DNA of 18,826 nucleotides from JBMNRY01 sp050944915. Its GTDB lineage: Bacteria; Bacillota; Limnochordia; JAAZLZ01. The position numbers and the translations under genes were made by a program. The stretch spans positions 1 through 18,826 of the forward strand of contig JBMNRY010000033.1 of assembly GCA_050944915.1 (NCBI GenBank), in the 5' to 3' direction. The notes beneath the pieces are model-generated. The model made no database searches and was not told where the DNA came from. It saw only the letters and a program-made list of their open reading frames with translations. Shown here piece by piece: positions 13,804 through 18,826 of the stretch. The first letter of the stretch is position 1, and each line of letters starts with the position of its first letter.

Positions 13804-15480
13804 GTGAAGCCCGTGGCATCACCTTTGGCCATACGCCGTCGGTATCGCCATCTGAGTCGTTATCGCCATATTGTGGAAGTCTTGCTCAAACATGGCTTCG
13901 GTTATGTCCTGGAGCATTTAGATTTGGGCTACTTGGTTCCCTTTCGGAAGCGGGTGACGGGGGAGCAGGAGCTCAGTCGGGGTCTTCCTGTGGCTGTGCG
14001 TTTGCGGATGGTTTTAGAAGAGTTGGGTGTTACCTTTATCAAGTTTGGTCAGCTTCTAAGCACCCGCCCCGATATCCTACCTCCCCATTTCATTGCCGAG
14101 TTGGAAAAACTCCAGGATGAAGTGCCGCCGGTTCCTTTTCCGGAGATCAAGGAGACCATTGAGCGGGAATTGGGGGGGAAGCTGGAAGATCTCTTCGCCC
14201 AGTTCAATCCTAGTTCCCTAGCGGGGGCTTCCATCGGACAAGTCTATGAAGCCTGTCTGCCCGGTGGTCAAAGGGTGGTCGTGAAAGTCCAACGGCCGGG
14301 GATTAGCCGCCAGGTGCAAACGGATTTGGAAATCCTCAGCGGTGTTGCTGGCCTCATCGAAGATCGCATCCCCTATTTCAGCCCTCGGGAGTTGGTAGAC
14401 CAATTCCAGTTGGTCATTAAACGGGAGTTAGATTACACCCGGGAGGCCTTGAATATCGATCGGTTCCGCCGCAATTTCGCGGAACGGGAGGGGGTCCATA
14501 TACCCCGAGTCTATTGGGAGTATACGACTCCTCGGGTATTGACCATGGAATATATTGATGGGACGCGATTGAGCGATCTTGGTCCCGACACCCCGGCTCC
14601 CATACGCCAAAGGATCGCCCGAAGGGGTGCCCGGGCTTTCATGGAACAGATCCTCGTCGATGGTTTTTTCCACGGCGATCCCCATCCTGGTAATCTCTTC
14701 GTCGTCGGTGGCGATGAGATCGCCTTCCTAGATTTCGGGGTGGTCGGTCGCTTAGATGAGCGGACCATGGATGGGGTGGCCGGTTTGTTTGTGGCCGTTA
14801 TCGAACGGGATGTGGACAATGTCCTCAAAGGCTTGCGTCGCTTAGGGATCCTTGGAGAAGAAGTTCTCCCCGGTTTGCGGGAGGATATCATCGATTTGAT
14901 CGACCGCCATTATGATAAATCCTTAGAAGAAATACATATCGGCATCGTCATTCAAGAGATGCTCGATGTAACCCGCCGTTATCATTTGCGGATCCCTTCT
15001 AATTTTCTTTTGTTGGCCAAGGTCCTACTAGTCCTGGAAGGGGTGGGGCGAAGCCTCGATCCTGGGTTTAACATCTTGGCCGCAGCCCAACCCTTCGCCC
15101 AAGAATTGATTAAACGTCGTTTAAGTCCCCGGCGCCTTCTACGGGAGGCGAGGCGAGAGGTTCAAGAGAATTGGGAGTTGTTCACACGCCTGCCCCGGAG
15201 TTTAGAGCGGGTTCTTACCAGGGCTAGTCATGATCAACTAGCGGTACGTTTTAAGCACGAGGGTTTGGAGCGGTTGATCAACCGTTTGGATATCGCTAGC
15301 AACCGTTTGGCCGTCGGGATGATCTTAGCCGCGTTGATCATCGGTTCATCTTTGGTGATGCTCACCGATCGGGGGCCCCAGTTATGGGGATTTCCGGCTA
15401 TCGGTCTTGTCGGCTTTAGTTTAGCCGCTTTAGTGGGCGCCTGGCTGGTCTATGCTATCTTTCGCTCGGGCAGGCTTTAG
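13804..15480 (+). CDS. ubiB: UbiB/ABC1 (AarF) family atypical kinase-ATPase
   Basis: The 558-residue membrane-associated protein has an atypical kinase fold. Family motifs are K80-F-G-Q83, the Ala-rich-loop equivalent A140-G-A-S143 with I-G-Q-V, lysine K161 in V-V-V-K-V, the catalytic-loop block H290-G-D-P-H-P-G-N297, and metal-binding D310-F-G. Two C-terminal transmembrane helices lie at about 500-520 and 528-552. Family members support quinone and other isoprenoid-lipid metabolism through ATPase activity; which lipid is served here is unknown. GTG 13804 is the first usable start but has only a weak site (GGTGA at 13793). GTG 13813 is an alternative. A weak promoter candidate (TTGCGA 13764, TATTCT 13786) is not persuasive. 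It is likely co-transcribed with lapA, recJ and apt. Confidence 0.93.
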   Translation: MKPVASPLAIRRRYRHLSRYRHIVEVLLKHGFGYVLEHLDLGYLVPFRKRVTGEQELSRGLPVAVRLRMVLEELGVTFIKFGQLLSTRPDILPPHFIAELEKLQDEVPPVPFPEIKETIERELGGKLEDLFAQFNPSSLAGASIGQVYEACLPGGQRVVVKVQRPGISRQVQTDLEILSGVAGLIEDRIPYFSPRELVDQFQLVIKRELDYTREALNIDRFRRNFAEREGVHIPRVYWEYTTPRVLTMEYIDGTRLSDLGPDTPAPIRQRIARRGARAFMEQILVDGFFHGDPHPGNLFVVGGDEIAFLDFGVVGRLDERTMDGVAGLFVAVIERDVDNVLKGLRRLGILGEEVLPGLREDIIDLIDRHYDKSLEEIHIGIVIQEMLDVTRRYHLRIPSNFLLLAKVLLVLEGVGRSLDPGFNILAAAQPFAQELIKRRLSPRRLLREARREVQENWELFTRLPRSLERVLTRASHDQLAVRFKHEGLERLINRLDIASNRLAVGMILAALIIGSSLVMLTDRGPQLWGFPAIGLVGFSLAALVGAWLVYAIFRSGRL

Positions 15481-15491
15481 GAGGGGAAAGG

Positions 15492-15824
15492 ATGCAATTC
15501 AGTTTAGTTCTGTCCCTGTTGTTCGCCATTGTGGTGGCCTTGTTTGCGGTACAGAATTCGGCCAGCGTTCCTGTGGCCTTTCTGGCTTGGGAGACTACCA
15601 TTTCGGTGGCCCTAGTCATCCTTGGTGCCGCCTTTTTGGGGGCCCTGATCGTCGGTTTACTAGGTTTTGTGAAACAGTTGGGCCTGGGGCTGAGGTTACG
15701 CAATCTCCAGAGCCGGATTAACAAATTAGAAGGAGAAATCGCCCAATTGGCTGCGGAGAAGGCCCAATTGGAAGAGCGTCTAGCGGTTCAAGAAAAGGGA
15801 GAGCAAAAAGAACATGGAGTTTAG
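15492..15824 (+). CDS. LapA-domain small membrane protein (DUF1049 type)
   Basis: The 110-residue protein has two transmembrane helices (about residues 4-20 and 36-62) separated by the family pattern Q-N-S-x-x-V-x-V-x-F-L-x-W. A cytoplasmic coiled coil follows (about 71-105, heptad-like L/I spacing in L-Q-S-R-I-N-K-L-E-G-E-I). E. coli LapA works with LapB in lipopolysaccharide assembly; in a Gram-positive context the role is unknown, so I give no symbol. The ribosome binding site AGGAGGGG overlaps the ubiB stop codon. The last 11 bases overlap recJ, indicating translational coupling. Confidence 0.85.
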   Translation: MQFSLVLSLLFAIVVALFAVQNSASVPVAFLAWETTISVALVILGAAFLGALIVGLLGFVKQLGLGLRLRNLQSRINKLEGEIAQLAAEKAQLEERLAVQEKGEQKEHGV

Positions 15825-18291
15825 CAGTCGACGATGGATTGAACCCCGGCGGGATCCCATCCTGCAAGGTAAGCTGGCTGAAGCTTTGGGGATCGGAGGG
15901 ATTACGGCCCAAGTGTTGGTCAACCGGGGTTTTACCGATGTGGAAGAAGCCCGTCGCTTTTTAGAAGCCGCCGATGGCTATGATCCCCGGGACCTCCCCG
16001 ATGCCCTAAGGGCTGTGGAACGGATCCAGGAGGCCATCGAGGCGGGGGAATTAATCGGGATTTATGGTGATTATGATGCCGATGGGCTAACGGGCACCGC
16101 TACCCTGGCCGGGGTCCTGACCCGGTTGGGGGCCCGGGTCATCCCCCGGGTGCCCCACCGACTCTACGATGGTTATGGCCTTTGTGCCCAAGTTGTCCAG
16201 GAGCTGGCCCAAAGGGGAGCCAGCTTACTTATTACCGTCGATAATGGGGTTAGCTCCTATGAAGAAGTTCAAATGGCCCGGGAATTAGGGATGGATGTGA
16301 TCATCACCGATCACCACGAACTACCGGAAGAGCTTCCTCCCGCTTTGGCTGTGGTCGATCCCAAACGGCCCGATTCCCGTTACCCCGAGGTGGAGCTGGC
16401 CGGCGTCGGTGTGGTTTATAAGTTAGCCCAGTTGTTGGCCGGTCCACAGCTGGCCGACCAATACTTAGATCTGGTCGCTTTAGGGACAGTGGCCGATGTG
16501 GTGCCTTTGAAAGGGGAAAATAGAACTTTAGTTAAAAGGGGTTTAGCTCGGCTGGCCCAGACCGATAAACCGGGGTTGCTGGCTTTAATGGAGGTCATCG
16601 GTCTCGACCCCGCCTGTGTGACCGCGGCGGACTTAGGCTATGCCCTCGGTCCCCGACTTAATGCCGTCGGTCGGCTCGATGATGCCCAATTGGCCCTGCA
16701 ACTCCTTTTAGCCGTCGAGGGCGACCCCGTTCTTCAGTGGGCCCAGACCTTGGAGGAGCATAATCGGGAACGGAGGGAAGTGGAAAGGTCCATTTTGGAG
16801 CAGGCCCAGGAAATGGTGAATCCGGGGGATTTGGTCCATGTTCTGTATGATCCCAGCTGGCATCCGGGGGTCATCGGTATTGTCGCCTCCCGGTTGGTGG
16901 AGACCTACCACCGGCCTGCCCTGCTGATCGGGGAAGGGGGCAAAGGTTCGGGCCGGAGTATCAAGGGTTTTAATCTCTATGAGGCCCTGTTGGCCTGTGG
17001 TCCCATTTTTGAACGATGTGGAGGCCATCCCCTAGCGGCAGGGTGGACCATCGATCCGGCCAAGATCGATAGGCTGCGGGAAGGTTTAGAAACTTATGCC
17101 CGGGAGGTGATGACCTCCGAGATCCTTCAGCCGAAACTACAAATCGATGCTTGGATGGCCCCCCATGAGATCAGCCGGGATCTCTACGATCAGATGGTCC
17201 AATTGGCACCCTTTGGTGTGGGAAATCCGGCACCGGTGTTGGCTATTTCCGCTGTGGAGCCCACCCAGATGCGAACCATGGGAACTACAGGGGAGCATTT
17301 GAAGATGCAGATCGGTCCCTGGGAGGTCGTCGGTTGGCGGATGGGCCCTTGGGCCCCCTATTTATCGGAGATGCCCGTTGATGTGGCCTTTAGTCTAACC
17401 ATTAATCAGTGGCAGGGACAGGAAAGGCTCCAGTTGCGTCTGCGGGATATTCGCTTAGCCGAGGAAATCCAAGCCCAGATCCGTCGTCAACAGGCTTACG
17501 CCCAGGTGGCCGTGGCTAGCGCCCAACCGGTAGAGATATCTTCCTCACCGGGGAAATTGGTCGATGGACGGGGAGTCGATAAGGTTAGTTATCTGGGGCG
17601 GTATGAGGATGAAGAGGTAATCATTTTAGTTAACGAGTTGGGGAGCGCCCAAGAAGTCTTAAAGCTTTGGCCCGGTGCTGTGCTAATCCATGGATTTTTA
17701 TCCCTCGAGGAGCAGGAGCGCTTATGGAACCAACCGGGGAGAATTAAAGTGGTTACCGCCTTCCCTCGGGTAGCACTTCCGCCGGGGATGCCCCATATGC
17801 TATGGGAAACACCCTTATCCCGGGAGCAGCTTCGGTGGTCCCTAGGGCGGGAACTCCACTTGATCTATGGGCAGGAAGACGGAGCACGGGCGGCAAAAAC
17901 GGGGGAGCTCATCGCTTTAGATCGGCAGATCCTGGGTCGATTTTATACAGTGATGAGGGATCGTTGGGGCTTTGAGCGGAAGTTTTCCCAGGAAGATTTG
18001 GTCTCTCTGCTGCAAGAACATCCTCTAAGGATCAGTTTGGCCTGTGGAGTTTTCCAGGAACTGGGACTGTTGAGCCAAGGGGAGGGACAATTCTGGTTGG
18101 TAAGACCCCCTGGGGGCAAGCTAGACTTGCATATGTCCATACTGTATAATGAATGTGTCAGTTTCCTAGGAGAATTGGAGTCCTTGACCGACTTTCTCCT
18201 GCACGGGTCCCTGGCAGAAATCGAAACACTGGTGGTCGGAAGGAAGGAGAACCTAGATGGATCTACGAACAAAAATCAGGGAAATCGCTGA
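15814..18291 (+). CDS. recJ: Single-stranded-DNA-specific exonuclease RecJ
   Basis: The 825-residue 5'-3' single-strand exonuclease acts in RecF-pathway recombination and repair. DHH-phosphoesterase motifs are D86-Y-D88-A-D90-G and D166-H-H168. The DHHA1 domain has G403-G-H405-P-L-A-A-G-W. An OB-like DNA-binding region follows (about 440-560). A C-terminal extension of about 250 residues beyond the E. coli-type core is present, as in other Bacillota RecJ proteins; it contains no motif I recognise. ATG 15814 lies within the end of lapA, and the C-terminus overlaps apt by 35 bases. Confidence 0.96.
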   Translation: MEFSSRRWIEPRRDPILQGKLAEALGIGGITAQVLVNRGFTDVEEARRFLEAADGYDPRDLPDALRAVERIQEAIEAGELIGIYGDYDADGLTGTATLAGVLTRLGARVIPRVPHRLYDGYGLCAQVVQELAQRGASLLITVDNGVSSYEEVQMARELGMDVIITDHHELPEELPPALAVVDPKRPDSRYPEVELAGVGVVYKLAQLLAGPQLADQYLDLVALGTVADVVPLKGENRTLVKRGLARLAQTDKPGLLALMEVIGLDPACVTAADLGYALGPRLNAVGRLDDAQLALQLLLAVEGDPVLQWAQTLEEHNRERREVERSILEQAQEMVNPGDLVHVLYDPSWHPGVIGIVASRLVETYHRPALLIGEGGKGSGRSIKGFNLYEALLACGPIFERCGGHPLAAGWTIDPAKIDRLREGLETYAREVMTSEILQPKLQIDAWMAPHEISRDLYDQMVQLAPFGVGNPAPVLAISAVEPTQMRTMGTTGEHLKMQIGPWEVVGWRMGPWAPYLSEMPVDVAFSLTINQWQGQERLQLRLRDIRLAEEIQAQIRRQQAYAQVAVASAQPVEISSSPGKLVDGRGVDKVSYLGRYEDEEVIILVNELGSAQEVLKLWPGAVLIHGFLSLEEQERLWNQPGRIKVVTAFPRVALPPGMPHMLWETPLSREQLRWSLGRELHLIYGQEDGARAAKTGELIALDRQILGRFYTVMRDRWGFERKFSQEDLVSLLQEHPLRISLACGVFQELGLLSQGEGQFWLVRPPGGKLDLHMSILYNECVSFLGELESLTDFLLHGSLAEIETLVVGRKENLDGSTNKNQGNR

Positions 18292-18769
18292 TTTCCCCTG
18301 CCCAGGCGTTAGTTTTAAGGATATTACAACTTTGCTGCACGATGGGCAGGCCCTCCGCTATGTTATCCAGGAGATGGCCAAACCCTATAGCGAATCGAAG
18401 CCCGATCTGATCGTCGGTGTGGAATCGCGAGGTTTTCTCTTCGGGGCTCCTTTGGCTTATGAATTGGGCGTCGGTTTTGGTTTGATCCGCAAACCAAATA
18501 AGTTGCCGGCGGCGGTAGAACGGGTCGAGTATGAATTAGAGTATGGGACAGATGTCCTGGAGATCCACCGGGATGCCATTACCCCAGGTCTAAGGGTGTT
18601 GTTGGTCGATGATTTGTTGGCTACCGGGGGGACCATCGCGGCGGCCGTCCAGTTGGTGGAAAAGCTGGGGGGCGAGGTCATGGGTCTCTCCTTTTTGGTC
18701 GAATTGACTTATCTGAAAGGCCGGGACAAACTGCCCGGATATAATATCATTTCTTTAGTTCAGTATTAG
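18257..18769 (+). CDS. apt: Adenine phosphoribosyltransferase
   Basis: The 170-residue enzyme converts adenine and PRPP to AMP and pyrophosphate in purine salvage. The N-terminal F-P-x-P-G-V-x-F-K-D-I-T block is typical. V-E-S-R-G-F is the substrate-side loop near residue 55. The PRPP-binding loop is V-D118-D119-L-L-A-T-G-G-T126. ATG 18257 follows AAGGAGA at 18244-18250, inside recJ. In many Bacillota recJ-apt is followed by relA/spoT, and the next frame begins right after this gene. Confidence 0.97.
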   Translation: MDLRTKIREIADFPCPGVSFKDITTLLHDGQALRYVIQEMAKPYSESKPDLIVGVESRGFLFGAPLAYELGVGFGLIRKPNKLPAAVERVEYELEYGTDVLEIHRDAITPGLRVLLVDDLLATGGTIAAAVQLVEKLGGEVMGLSFLVELTYLKGRDKLPGYNIISLVQY

Positions 18770-18786
18770 TTTGTGGGGGAATCGCT

Positions 18787-18826
18787 GTGGATGGTAGGGG
18801 TGTAGTACCTGAACCTGCCTTGCGGG
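18787..18826 (+). CDS. Start of a downstream reading frame, cut by the window edge
   Basis: A GTG at 18787 follows GGGGGAA (18774-18780) at a workable distance and opens a frame with no stop to the end of the window (13 codons). Gene order in related genomes would predict a (p)ppGpp synthetase/hydrolase (relA/spoT), but these residues are too few to confirm any family. Confidence 0.35.
   Translation, partial: MDGRGVVPEPALR

Noticed and set aside
13635..14120. Open frame of 161 codons on the + strand before ubiB
   Set aside because: It begins inside the terminator hairpin, has no ribosome binding site, and its second half is an out-of-frame shadow of ubiB.
1..18826. CRISPR arrays, toxin-antitoxin pairs, phage-defence genes or riboswitches
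   Set aside because: No spaced repeats, no recognisable defence or toxin families and no aptamer-like leader were seen on either strand.

Overview
The window looks like chromosomal DNA from a Bacillota-like bacterium, probably an anaerobic or oxygen-sensitive member of the Clostridia/Limnochordia type. I infer this from strong AGGAGG-type ribosome binding sites, several TTG and GTG starts, consensus sigma-A promoters, a PerR-type regulator, a B12-dependent (class II) ribonucleotide reductase, separate secD and secF genes, and a recJ-apt junction typical of that phylum. The lineage is inferred from gene content only. Almost everything from 1716 onward is core-type coding sequence on the + strand.

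Region by region: (a) 1-1013 is the 3' part of a gene with two tandem copies of a discoidin-like domain resembling the N-terminal domain of FBXL4. (b) 1014-1434 holds an inverted repeat and a decayed IS3-family transposase fragment on the - strand. (c) 1434-1604 is a tRNA-Leu(CAA) gene on the - strand with its own promoter and terminator. (d) 1652-2799 is a perR-like regulator with a Fur/Per-type operator over its promoter, overlapping sfsA. (e) 2835-5891 is nrdJ, preceded by two correctly spaced NrdR boxes, followed by a stand-alone pyruvate-kinase C-terminal-like protein. (f) 5981-10265 is cdd, a GNAT acetyltransferase, era, queA, tgt and yajC, closed by a terminator at 10274-10301. (g) 10355-13228 is an HD phosphohydrolase, then secD-secF behind a near-perfect promoter. 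(h) 13237-13673 is a phasin-like helical protein with its own promoter and terminator. (i) 13804-18769 is ubiB, lapA, recJ and apt, tightly packed, with the start of another reading frame at the right edge.

Together the genes cover nucleotide supply (nrdJ, cdd, apt), queuosine tRNA modification (queA, tgt), ribosome assembly (era), protein export (yajC, secD, secF), DNA repair (recJ) and metal/peroxide-responsive control (perR). Several start codons were moved inward from the longest open frame because a Shine-Dalgarno site, promoter or operator decides the matter (nrdJ, the pyruvate-kinase-like gene, the GNAT gene, era, yajC, secD, the phasin-like gene).

I did not find a convincing undescribed multi-gene system. 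The points most worth a second look are the paired NrdR boxes at nrdJ, the FBXL4-like tandem-domain protein, the lone pyruvate-kinase C-terminal-like protein next to nrdJ, and the HD, GNAT and phasin-like genes placed among core genes.
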